DNA of 5,873 nucleotides from Bacteroidota bacterium (lineage in GTDB: Bacteria > Bacteroidota > Bacteroidia > Bacteroidales > WCHB1-69): contig JAEWUL010000251.1 in the NCBI GenBank assembly GCA_023459435.1, forward strand, positions 1 to 5,873, in the 5' to 3' direction. The notes beneath the pieces were generated by a model that was not told the origin of the DNA, searched no databases, and worked only from the letters and a program-made list of their open reading frames with translations. The position numbers and the translations under genes were made by a program. How positions within the stretch are numbered: position 1 is the first letter of the stretch; every line of letters starts with the position of its first letter. Of this stretch, positions 1 to 5,708 are shown in pieces.

Positions 1-634
1 GAGTTGATCCTTTCACCATTACGCTGGAAACAACCGCCATTAGGGTATCCCCTTTTTTATATTTATCAGAAGGGATCTGTTCATTTTTGGGTAACACAAG
101 TTCCACACCATCTTCATCAAGCACTAAAATCTCTTTTCTCCACACTTGATTTACTTCTCCAGTAACCAACTCCCCAATTTTATGTTCATATTTTCTATAG
201 ATGTTATCTTTTTCATACTCCATCACTTTTGTGATCAGATTTTGTCTTAAAGATAAGATCTCTCTTCTGGCAAAGTCGCTCATCCTGATTGGTTCGTAGC
301 AATCTTCACCCTCTTCAAGGTCTGCCTCAATTTTGATGGCATCTTTCAATTCAATCTGAGTCGCTTCGTTTTCCAGTTCCCCATCAGCAACAACTTCACG
401 AACTCTTTGAATCAACCAGTCTCCGTTATCAACATTCACAACAACACTAAATACGGCTTCAGGACCAAATTTTTTGGCCAAAGCAGCATGCATTACATCT
501 TCCAATATCTTCATCATTGACTCACGGTCAATGCTTTTCAACTCTTTGAACTCTTGAAATGTCATCAATAAATTCAACCGACTTTCAGAATCTTTGTCCA
601 ATGTACTGGATTGTTTTGATTTTTCTTTTTTCAT
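1..634 (-). CDS. nusA: Transcription termination/antitermination factor NusA, N-terminal part (3' end beyond window)
   Basis: NusA binds RNA polymerase and nascent RNA and modulates pausing, termination and antitermination. Translating the minus strand from the ATG at 634 gives 211 open residues running off the window edge. Residues about 24-150 match the NusA N-terminal RNAP-binding domain as found in Bacteroidota, with stretches such as TFQEFKELKSIDRESMMKIL, DNGDW followed by REVVADGE, and SDFARREIL. Residues about 153-211 begin the S1 domain (IGELVTGEV, LVLDEDGVELVLPKNEQIP, KKGDT). The KH domains lie outside. The usual family start aligns near residues 20-24, so the first 19-23 Lys/Ser-rich residues are an extension; ATG 565 (residue 24) and TTG 577 are alternative starts. 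I chose ATG 634 because the frame is open and A-rich sequence precedes it, but this is uncertain. The upstream neighbour is tRNA-Gln with terminators, not rimP, so nusA must have its own promoter between about 635 and 680; I see no clean TAnnTTTG box there. Confidence 0.93.
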   Translation of the reverse strand, partial: MKKEKSKQSSTLDKDSESRLNLLMTFQEFKELKSIDRESMMKILEDVMHAALAKKFGPEAVFSVVVNVDNGDWLIQRVREVVADGELENEATQIELKDAIKIEADLEEGEDCYEPIRMSDFARREILSLRQNLITKVMEYEKDNIYRKYEHKIGELVTGEVNQVWRKEILVLDEDGVELVLPKNEQIPSDKYKKGDTLMAVVSSVMVKGST

Positions 635-677
635 TTTTGTTGATATTATATATGTTACTATTTTTTCAATATTTAAT

Positions 678-699
678 AAAAAATGGGGTCGAGACCCCA
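678..699 (-). terminator. Intrinsic terminator (second of two behind tRNA-Gln)
   Basis: On the minus strand a 7-bp perfect stem, TGGGGTC with GACCCCA (684-699), is followed directly by six T (678-683) and ATT. It closes on only two bases, so in RNA it probably forms 6 bp with a CGAG-type tetraloop. It lies 54 bases behind the tRNA and 44 bases ahead of the nusA start, so it should isolate nusA from tRNA transcription. On the plus strand it is preceded, not followed, by the A/T run, so it acts leftward only. Confidence 0.85.
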
Positions 700-716
700 C
701 TTCACTAACCTTTAAC

Positions 717-743
717 AAAAACTCCCACCTTTTGAGTGAGAGT
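717..743 (-). terminator. Probable terminator hairpin immediately behind tRNA-Gln
   Basis: On the minus strand ACTCTCAC (743-736) pairs with GTGGGAGT (728-721) through 8 bp including one U-G wobble. The loop is seven bases (TCAAAAG), and TTTTG follows. It begins 9 bases after the tRNA discriminator base. The T run is short, so it may be a partial terminator, or a 3' trailer structure used in tRNA maturation, backed up by the stronger hairpin at 678-699. Confidence 0.6.
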
Positions 744-752
744 AGTTTTCTG

Positions 753-823
753 TTGACCAACCAGGATTCGAACCTAGACAGACAGTACCAAAAACTGTAG
801 TGCTACCGTTACACCATTGGTCA
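753..823 (-). tRNA. tRNA-Gln(UUG)
   Basis: The minus strand folds into a complete 71-nt cloverleaf. The acceptor stem is TGACCAA with TTGGTCA (7 bp). The D arm is GTGT-AACGGTA-GCAC, with a terminal T-G wobble. The anticodon stem is ACAGT with ACTGT around the loop TTTTGGT, giving anticodon TTG at 791-789. The variable loop has four bases and the T arm is CTAGG-TTCGAAT-CCTGG. The discriminator is A at 753. The 3' CCA is not encoded and must be added after transcription. It decodes CAA and, by wobble, CAG. Its own promoter box lies about 20 bases upstream and two hairpins follow it. Confidence 0.97.
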
Positions 824-842
824 TTGTCTCATTTTGAGGATG

Positions 843-850
843 CAAAAATA
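843..850 (-). promoter_or_regulatory. Bacteroidota-type -7 promoter box for tRNA-Gln
   Basis: The minus strand reads TATTTTTG, an exact fit to the TAnnTTTG -7 element of the Bacteroidota primary sigma factor. The predicted start lies near 836, leaving a leader of about a dozen bases before the tRNA 5' end at 823. No clear TTTG -33 element is seen about 20 bp upstream; that stretch is an A/T run. Confidence 0.65.
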
Positions 851-934
851 CAATTTTTTTAAATAACTTCGTTAAAAAAAAAATATTTTTTTATTATTTT
901 GGGTTTCTATTGATAATCAATAAGATGGAGTGTA

Positions 935-2089
935 TTAATTAAAGAATTGTTTCACTTTATTGAAGAAATTACGTTCATTTTTGCTGGGTTTTGGCTTAAA
1001 ATTTTCAGATTGTTCCATTTTTTCGATTATTGCACGCTCTTCTTTTGTCAAATTTTTGGGAGTCCAAACATTTACATTTACGATCAGATCCCCTTTTCGG
1101 TTGCTATGGAGTTCCGGGAGCCCTTTCCCTTGCAGCCTAAGAACTTGTCCTCCCTGAGTACCTGCAGCTATTTTGACTCTGGCCAAACCATCTAAAGTGG
1201 GAATATCTACACTTCCACCAAGGGCTGCCTGAGGGAAAGAGATAAAATAATTCAGATACAGATTGTTACCATCTCTTTCAAAAAGTTCATGTTCAATCTC
1301 TTCAATAACAACAATAAGATCACCATTTACGCCACCTCTAGGTGAAGCATTACCCTTTTCCCGCATGGAGAGTTGCATTCCATCTTCAACACCTGCAGGG
1401 ATATGAATGGTTACAATCTCTTCTCCTTTTACGATTCCATTTCCACCACATGTAGAACATGGATTTTTGATTACGGTTCCTTCACCGTTACAAGCATCAC
1501 AAATCACAGCTTGTTGAATGATACCAAACATACTTCTCTGTTGATGCATTACCTGGCCTCTTCCATTACATTTGGTACAGGTATGCACATCAGCTTTATT
1601 TTTTGTTCCTTGTCCGTTACAATCTGGACAAGGGATCATTTTTTTAATTTTTAATTTTTTTTCAGTATTTTTTGCAATTTCATCGAGTGTTAACTTCACG
1701 GTTACTCTAAGATTAGTACCTTTTTTCACTCTTTGTCTTTGAGAAGAACCACTGCCTCCAAAACCACTAAATCCACTAAATCCACCCCCAAAGAGATCCC
1801 CAAAACGTTCAAAGATGGAGTTGAGGTCAAAATCACCACTAAAACCACCGGCACCACCCATATTTCCGCTCATACCGGCATGACCAAACTGGTCGTAACT
1901 GTTTTTTTTCTCAGGAGTGCTTAAAACGTCATAAGCTTCAGCTGCCTCTTTAAATTTTTCTTCCGCTTCATGGTTTCCCGGATTTCTATCGGGATGGTAT
2001 TCCATCGCTTTTTTTCTATATGCTTTTTTGATCTCTTCAGCTGTAGCATTTTTGCTAACACCTAACACCTCATAATAATCTCTCTTCAT
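935..2089 (-). CDS. dnaJ: Chaperone protein DnaJ (Hsp40, type I)
   Basis: DnaJ is the cytosolic J-domain co-chaperone that delivers unfolded clients to DnaK and stimulates its ATPase. The 384-residue length is normal for the family. The J domain covers about residues 4-68 with HPD at 32-34 and the YDQFG ending at 65-69. A Gly/Phe-rich linker follows (about 72-115) and contains a DLNSIFERFGDLFGGG stretch. The zinc domain has all four CxxCxGxG repeats: Cys154/157, 171/174, 197/200 and 211/214. The two C-terminal substrate-binding beta domains run from about 124-150 and 219-350, including GDLIV twice. The tail is basic and aromatic (FFNKVKQFFN). It is the second gene after grpE, 41 bp behind it, and probably co-transcribed from the promoter ahead of grpE. 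Downstream I see only weak A/T-rich inverted repeats (908-922 and 877-892), with no GC-rich terminator, so some readthrough toward the tRNA is possible. Confidence 0.98.
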   Translation of the reverse strand: MKRDYYEVLGVSKNATAEEIKKAYRKKAMEYHPDRNPGNHEAEEKFKEAAEAYDVLSTPEKKNSYDQFGHAGMSGNMGGAGGFSGDFDLNSIFERFGDLFGGGFSGFSGFGGSGSSQRQRVKKGTNLRVTVKLTLDEIAKNTEKKLKIKKMIPCPDCNGQGTKNKADVHTCTKCNGRGQVMHQQRSMFGIIQQAVICDACNGEGTVIKNPCSTCGGNGIVKGEEIVTIHIPAGVEDGMQLSMREKGNASPRGGVNGDLIVVIEEIEHELFERDGNNLYLNYFISFPQAALGGSVDIPTLDGLARVKIAAGTQGGQVLRLQGKGLPELHSNRKGDLIVNVNVWTPKNLTKEERAIIEKMEQSENFKPKPSKNERNFFNKVKQFFN

Positions 2090-2102
2090 ATACGTATCTT
2101 TT

Positions 2103-2120
2103 ACTGAATCTGTATTCAGT
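2103..2120 (-). other. Intercistronic hairpin between grpE and dnaJ
   Basis: The 41-bp gap between the grpE stop and the dnaJ ATG holds a perfect 7-bp inverted repeat, ACTGAAT and ATTCAGT, around a 4-base loop. On the minus strand it is followed by AAAAGATACG rather than a T run, so it is not an intrinsic terminator. It sits 13 bases ahead of the dnaJ start codon, where it could affect dnaJ translation, mRNA processing or stability. The role is inferred from position only. Confidence 0.55.
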
Positions 2121-2130
2121 TATTTTATTA

Positions 2131-2781
2131 TTAATTTGCAACAATAACTTTAGAGAATCGGATCACTTTATCTTTAAGTTTATACCCTTTTTCTGACACA
2201 TCCATCACTTTCCCTTTCATATCTTCGGAAGAAGCGGGAAAATGGGTAATAGCTTCATGAAAATCGGTGTTGAAAGGTTCTCCGATTGCAATAATCTCTT
2301 CCACATCAAATCGTTTTAAAACAGCTTTCATTTTGTTATAGATGAGTTCAAAACCCTCTTTTACAATAGCAATATCTTCCACATTTTGGTTATATTGAAT
2401 GGCTCTTTCAAAATCATCAATAATAGGAAGGAGAGAGAGAATCACTTTTTCAGAAGCCGTAGAAATAAGGTCTATCTTTTCTTTATTGGTTCTTTTTTTG
2501 TAATTATCAAACTCAGAGAACAATCTTAAAAATTTATCGTTTAATTCGATCTTTTCAATTTCGAGTTTTTCAAGTTGTTCTTTCAGCTTATCTTCTTTAG
2601 ATTGTTTCTTCCCGAAAAAAGATTTGGTATTCTTTTTTTCAGATTCAGAAATCACTTCAACATCCTCTTTTTTTTCATCTAAAACGGTTGTTTTTTCAAC
2701 TGGTTTTTCTACAGTTTGATGATCATCCGTTAAAAGGGGCTCCTGTTCCTCTAAAGGATTTAAGTCTTTGTTTTGTTCCAT
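2131..2781 (-). CDS. grpE: Nucleotide exchange factor GrpE
   Basis: GrpE is the cytosolic ADP-release factor of DnaK and completes the DnaK-DnaJ-GrpE cycle. The protein has 216 residues. Residues 1 to about 55 are acidic/charged and look disordered. A long helical coiled-coil dimerization region follows at about 60-112 (KLKEQLEKLEIEKIELNDKF, then FDNYKKR at 91-97). The four-helix segment contains LLPIIDDFERAI at 117-128. The C-terminal beta domain that contacts DnaK carries GEPFNTDFHEAI at 167-178 and the family signature GYKLKDKVIRFSKVIV at 199-214. The ATG at 2781 is preceded by an A run (AAAAAAAAGTAAT) with no Shine-Dalgarno, as expected in Bacteroidota. It is the first gene of a grpE-dnaJ operon behind a sigma-54-like promoter at 2828-2844. 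dnaK is not adjacent on either side within the window. Confidence 0.98.
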   Translation of the reverse strand: MEQNKDLNPLEEQEPLLTDDHQTVEKPVEKTTVLDEKKEDVEVISESEKKNTKSFFGKKQSKEDKLKEQLEKLEIEKIELNDKFLRLFSEFDNYKKRTNKEKIDLISTASEKVILSLLPIIDDFERAIQYNQNVEDIAIVKEGFELIYNKMKAVLKRFDVEEIIAIGEPFNTDFHEAITHFPASSEDMKGKVMDVSEKGYKLKDKVIRFSKVIVAN

Positions 2782-2827
2782 ATTACTTTTTTTTCTTATG
2801 ATTCTACATACTTTTCATGCTATCACT

Positions 2828-2844
2828 AGCAAATAGTGTGCCAA
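2828..2844 (-). promoter_or_regulatory. Sigma-54-type (-24/-12) promoter candidate ahead of grpE-dnaJ
   Basis: The minus strand reads TTGGCACACTATTTGCT. This fits the RpoN consensus TGGCAC-N5-TTGCW, with the invariant GG (2842-2841) and GC (2830-2829) separated by exactly 10 bases. The only departure is A in place of the weakly conserved G after TGGCAC. The expected start is near 2817, giving a leader of about 36 bases before the grpE ATG. The alternative reading is a poor -7 box (ACTATTTG, two mismatches to TAnnTTTG), which fits less well. A sigma-54 promoter would require an AAA+ enhancer-binding activator. Confidence 0.7.
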
Positions 2845-2850
2845 AAGTTT

Positions 2851-2867
2851 AAAATGTCATTTTGTCA
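2851..2867 (-). promoter_or_regulatory. Operator-like repeats just upstream of the grpE promoter
   Basis: Two overlapping patterns lie 6 bases upstream of the -24 element. One is a direct repeat of TGTCA at 2855-2859 and 2863-2867 (8-bp period, plus-strand reading). The other is a 13-bp inverted repeat, AAAATG-T-CATTTT, at 2851-2863. Relative to the predicted start they occupy about -34 to -50. They could bind the regulator of the grpE promoter; no binding protein can be named from the sequence. Confidence 0.45.
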
Positions 2868-2879
2868 TAAGGTTACACA

Positions 2880-2914
2880 AAAAATAGGCGATCAAATTTT
2901 GACCGCCTATTTTT
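2880..2914 (-). terminator. Strong intrinsic terminator of the OmpA-family gene
   Basis: It starts four bases after the stop codon at 2919-2921. AAAAATAGGCG pairs with CGCCTATTTTT (11 bp), and pairing continues inward through a G-U wobble and TCAA/TTGA to a 3-base loop. On the minus strand the stem's T run extends to six T and then GTGT. The near symmetry, with A runs on one side and T runs on the other, means it may also stop plus-strand transcription. It separates the OmpA-family gene from the grpE promoter. Confidence 0.9.
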
Positions 2915-2918
2915 GAGT

Positions 2919-5444
2919 TTATTTGTCAAAAATTATTTTATTCTTTTCTTTATCAACCTTATATGTACCCCACTGATTAATGATGTATTGATCCCCAATT
3001 ACGAAAGGAGTAGGAAGACCTTTTTTAACGATCACCTTTACATTTTCTTCATAATCATCACCCACACGGATATCTCTTAAGAAGAAAGCTGAATTTTCAA
3101 TAATGGAACCATCCTCTTGTTTGATAGCTCTGTCTTTAAGTTCGAAATCAGCTACTGTGATAATCATATCTTTAAGATATCTTGTGGCATCAGCATAATT
3201 CATGTAGATTACATCAGATTTTTCACCAATTGAGAATTGTGAGGTTTGGTTATTTGCATAGCAAGCCCCTTTAACCAGGTTCCCTTCAATAGTAACAGGT
3301 AGTGATTTTCCTTCAATGATGGCGATTGAGATGGTTTTTGGAGCTCCTATTGAATCGCTTTTAGGAACATAATTACTGTGTAAAACAGTAAATTCTGTAC
3401 GACGATTCAACTGATGAGCAGCTTCCTGAGCATCCCCTTTAGGTAAACTTTCTATATATTCTTCTGTTAAAACAGTTCCTTTTGGATAGAAGAAGGTTTT
3501 GCCATTTCTTGTATAGCTAAAATCCTTGTCAAATTTACGGGGACTACTTTCTCCATATCCCATTGGAATGATTCTATCAGCAGGAATCCCTTTTTCAATA
3601 ACCAAGAAATCCATAACCGATTGTGCACGGTTTTGAGATAATACCTTATTTCTCTCATCGGTGTCTCTTGAGTCGGTATGAGAACGTAATTCAATCACAA
3701 TTGTAGGATTTTTGATCATGGTGTTATACAACCCCAACAAGGAGTCTTTATATTGTGGTTTAAGTTCCCAGCGAGCCAAGTCATAAAGAATTTCAGGAAG
3801 AGGAATAGGATCTGGAGGAATAGGTGCAATTCTGAAATCTTGTTTAAGATCAGTATTTTCTGAAAGGCCAATAGTGGTTTGAGTAGCTTTATTGTTATCG
3901 TTGTCCCAATATCCTTTTTTGGTTACATGCATAGTGTAAGTTGTATTAGCTAAGATTTTAGCTTTATCGAAGAAATAATATCCTTTGATATCAGTAGTTG
4001 TTTTGTAGGAAGTTCCATCGGATCCTACTATTTCAACGGATACACCATCCAGGTATTGAAGAGTTGCTTCATCACGGATATAACCTGCAAGAGTATAAAC
4101 AATGGGTCTTAATAAGAAATAATAAATATCATCACCACCTCTACCGCCTGGTCTGTTAGAAGAGAAAAACCCTTTAGCAAGATAGGGGACTTTAGATTTG
4201 GGGTCCAACACTTCCTGATCGTCAAAAATCATACCAATCTCATCCCAGCAGGAGTTAATTGGAACACCTAAGTTTTCAGGTTTTGACCATTCATTATTTT
4301 TCATTGTTGACATAAAAATATCCAATCCACCCAATCCGGCATGACCATCAGAAGAAAAATATAGAGTTGAATCACCTCTAAGAGCAGGAAATACTTCCTG
4401 ACCTTCGGTATTCACCTGATCTCCAAGATTGGTAATATTCGTAAATTTTCCTGTTCTTTTGGTTCTGGTAGCTTTGTAAATATCGTAACCACCTTTTCCA
4501 CCTGGTTTATTGGAAGAAAAATAAAGGGTTAGCTCGTCCATTGAGATCCATGGGTGCACATAGTTGAAGGAATCGGGGCCTAACTCAATCATTTCGGCTG
4601 CAGCATAACCATTTCCTTTTTTGGCAGAAGTGTATATATTGCAATATTTAACCTGTTTTTTGTCATGAGGACAACGTGTAAAATATACTTGAGACCCTTT
4701 TCTGTTGGTGGTCAACTCCCCTTCATTCACAGCAGAATTGATTGAAAAATCAGTGTCAATTGGTTTTATTGGAGACCATTCAGCAGGGGGCCACTCTGTA
4801 TTTTTACTTTTTGGTTTTTCGGTAAGATAAATGTCAGAAAAATCAATCCCGGTCCATTCATCATTCCCTTTTCCAACAGAACCTTCTCTATTAGAAGTAA
4901 ATAAAAGAATCGATTGTTTTTCGGGGTTCCCCCATCTTGGAGCCCATTCGTCTTGTTTAGAGTTTAACTTTTTCAGGTTTTCCACTTCATAACGGGTCGG
5001 ATTTTCATTCCAATATTTGGCTTTTTGAGATCCCTCAATCCTAACCTGGATTCGGGGGTCATCGGGAACTCTTTTTTTGTATGCTTCAAAGTATTTTAAA
5101 GCCAGATCATACTCACCTCTAAGCTGATAGATACTTCCCAACTGGAAAAATAGCATGGGATTATCTTTTTGATAATTTTTCTTTTCCAGACGCAGGTAAG
5201 TTTGCTCCGCCTTTTTTAAATTCCCCATAATTCTATAACATTCACCAATTTGATATGTTACTCTTCGAACTTCAACAGGGTTTTTGGAGATTTTTCTAAT
5301 CCCTTTCTGATACCCATCCAAAGCATTTTGGTATCTGCAATTTTGAAAGTCATTATCTGCATCACGGATAGTTTGAGCGTGGATGAGGGTAATGTTCAGA
5401 ATGATACTGAAAACAAGTGTGAAAAACAACTTATATTTATTCAT
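2919..5444 (-). CDS. OmpA-family protein with TPR, PD40 propeller, CarboxypepD_reg-like and degenerate retropepsin-like domains
   Basis: This is a predicted exported envelope protein of 841 residues. Residues 1-23 form a Sec signal peptide with a hydrophobic core and an AQ cleavage site; no lipobox Cys is present. TPR-like helices follow (about 28-140; GECYRIMGNLKKAEQTYLRL, GEYDLALKYFEAYKK). A PD40/WD40-like propeller spans about 165-445, with repeats such as LLFTSNREG (180), LYFSSNKPGGKGGYDIY (307), LYFSSDGHAG (361) and FFSSNRPGGRGGDDIYYF (426). A CarboxypepD_reg-like beta-sandwich runs about 450-540. The OmpA-C peptidoglycan-binding domain spans about 548-690, with HTDSRDTDERNKVLSQNRA at 589-607 and LNRRTEF at 679-685. 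This layout resembles PorE, the type IX secretion component of Porphyromonas that tethers to peptidoglycan, but orthology is not shown. Residues about 700-841 are extra and look like a retropepsin fold lacking the catalytic Asp. It has its own promoter and terminator and appears monocistronic. Confidence 0.9.
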   Translation of the reverse strand: MNKYKLFFTLVFSIILNITLIHAQTIRDADNDFQNCRYQNALDGYQKGIRKISKNPVEVRRVTYQIGECYRIMGNLKKAEQTYLRLEKKNYQKDNPMLFFQLGSIYQLRGEYDLALKYFEAYKKRVPDDPRIQVRIEGSQKAKYWNENPTRYEVENLKKLNSKQDEWAPRWGNPEKQSILLFTSNREGSVGKGNDEWTGIDFSDIYLTEKPKSKNTEWPPAEWSPIKPIDTDFSINSAVNEGELTTNRKGSQVYFTRCPHDKKQVKYCNIYTSAKKGNGYAAAEMIELGPDSFNYVHPWISMDELTLYFSSNKPGGKGGYDIYKATRTKRTGKFTNITNLGDQVNTEGQEVFPALRGDSTLYFSSDGHAGLGGLDIFMSTMKNNEWSKPENLGVPINSCWDEIGMIFDDQEVLDPKSKVPYLAKGFFSSNRPGGRGGDDIYYFLLRPIVYTLAGYIRDEATLQYLDGVSVEIVGSDGTSYKTTTDIKGYYFFDKAKILANTTYTMHVTKKGYWDNDNNKATQTTIGLSENTDLKQDFRIAPIPPDPIPLPEILYDLARWELKPQYKDSLLGLYNTMIKNPTIVIELRSHTDSRDTDERNKVLSQNRAQSVMDFLVIEKGIPADRIIPMGYGESSPRKFDKDFSYTRNGKTFFYPKGTVLTEEYIESLPKGDAQEAAHQLNRRTEFTVLHSNYVPKSDSIGAPKTISIAIIEGKSLPVTIEGNLVKGACYANNQTSQFSIGEKSDVIYMNYADATRYLKDMIITVADFELKDRAIKQEDGSIIENSAFFLRDIRVGDDYEENVKVIVKKGLPTPFVIGDQYIINQWGTYKVDKEKNKIIFDK

Positions 5445-5448
5445 AAAC

Positions 5449-5460
5449 GATAAATTTATC
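5449..5460 (-). repeat. Perfect 12-bp palindrome in the leader of the OmpA-family gene
   Basis: GATAAATTTATC is self-complementary and lies 4 bases ahead of the ATG at 5444, inside the predicted 5' UTR (start near 5473). It could be a regulator site or a weak leader hairpin over the ribosome-loading region. It is A/T-rich, so chance is a real alternative. Confidence 0.4.
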
Positions 5461-5479
5461 TACATAAATTAGCAAGGTG

Positions 5480-5487
5480 CAAATATA
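5480..5487 (-). promoter_or_regulatory. Bacteroidota-type -7 promoter box for the OmpA-family gene
   Basis: The minus strand reads TATATTTG, an exact TAnnTTTG match. The predicted start is near 5473, giving a leader of about 28 bases to the ATG at 5444. A nine-T/A run lies directly upstream, and no TTTG -33 element is visible at the expected distance. Confidence 0.65.
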
Positions 5488-5581
5488 CATTTTTTTTTCT
5501 AATTGGACGCTCTAAAAAACATTTTTTATATGTTCCTAAAAATGGTTTAGACCTATTATAATGAAAATATTTATAATGGAT

Positions 5582-5612
5582 AAAAAAAAAGGGAACCCTA
5601 AAGTTCCCTTTT
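5582..5612 (-). terminator. Intrinsic terminator, leftward, with no gene feeding it in the window
   Basis: AAAAGGGAAC (5587-5596) and GTTCCCTTTT (5603-5612) form a perfect 10-bp stem with a 6-base loop. On the minus strand the stem ends in a run of nine T (5590-5582), a classic strong terminator. On the plus strand only TTTT follows the GC part, so plus activity would be weaker. The nearest gene to the right is on the plus strand, so no minus-strand gene reads into it here. It would also shield the OmpA-family promoter from transcription arriving from the right. Confidence 0.85.
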
Positions 5613-5633
5613 ACTGGAGTTTGGATTTAACTA

Positions 5634-5667
5634 GATAAAAAAATAATTTTTTTTTGATTTTTTTATC
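5634..5667. repeat. 11-bp perfect inverted repeat in A/T-rich spacer
   Basis: GATAAAAAAAT (5634-5644) is the exact reverse complement of ATTTTTTTATC (5657-5667), with a 12-base spacer. Neither strand follows it with a T run, so it is not a clear terminator. The homopolymer content makes the match less striking than its length suggests. It could be structure near a mobile-element end. Confidence 0.4.
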
Positions 5668-5697
5668 AATAAATGGTATTTGTATTATTTTTTTTTA

Positions 5698-5705
5698 TAT
5701 TTTTG
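5698..5705 (+). promoter_or_regulatory. Bacteroidota-type -7 box for the right-hand plus-strand gene
   Basis: The plus strand reads TATTTTTG, an exact TAnnTTTG. A TTTG lies upstream at 5679-5682, but the 15-base gap is shorter than the roughly 19-21 expected of a -33 element. The predicted start near 5712 leaves a leader of about 30 bases to the ATG at 5742. Confidence 0.6.
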
Positions 5706-5708
5706 CAA

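Noticed and set aside
594..800. Plus-strand open frame of 68 codons across the nusA start and the tRNA
   Set aside because: It overlaps the nusA N terminus, a terminator and tRNA-Gln antisense; the translation has no recognisable domain and nothing supports expression.
877..892. AAAAAAA-TA-TTTTTTT palindrome as the dnaJ terminator
   Set aside because: The pairing is A-T only within homopolymer runs, so an RNA hairpin would be very weak; not listed as a terminator.
1738..1870. Repetitive-looking stretch in dnaJ
   Set aside because: It encodes the normal Gly/Phe-rich linker of DnaJ and is not a separate repeat array.
947..1924. Four plus-strand open frames opposite dnaJ (947-1195, 960-1157, 1373-1654, 1733-1924)
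   Set aside because: They are antisense shadows of a well-conserved dnaJ; their residues reflect complementary dnaJ codons and show no family pattern.
2782..2879. CIRCE (HrcA) operator ahead of grpE
   Set aside because: No TTAGCACTC or GAGTGCTAA half-site is present; the small TGCTA/TAGCA repeat does not match in length or spacing.
3467..3694. Minus-strand 75-codon frame inside the OmpA-family gene
   Set aside because: It is an out-of-frame shadow of the OmpA-C coding region with no independent start signal.
5250..5453. Plus-strand 67-codon frame opposite the signal peptide and TPR region
   Set aside because: It is antisense to the well-supported OmpA-family N terminus, and its end overlaps that gene's start and leader.
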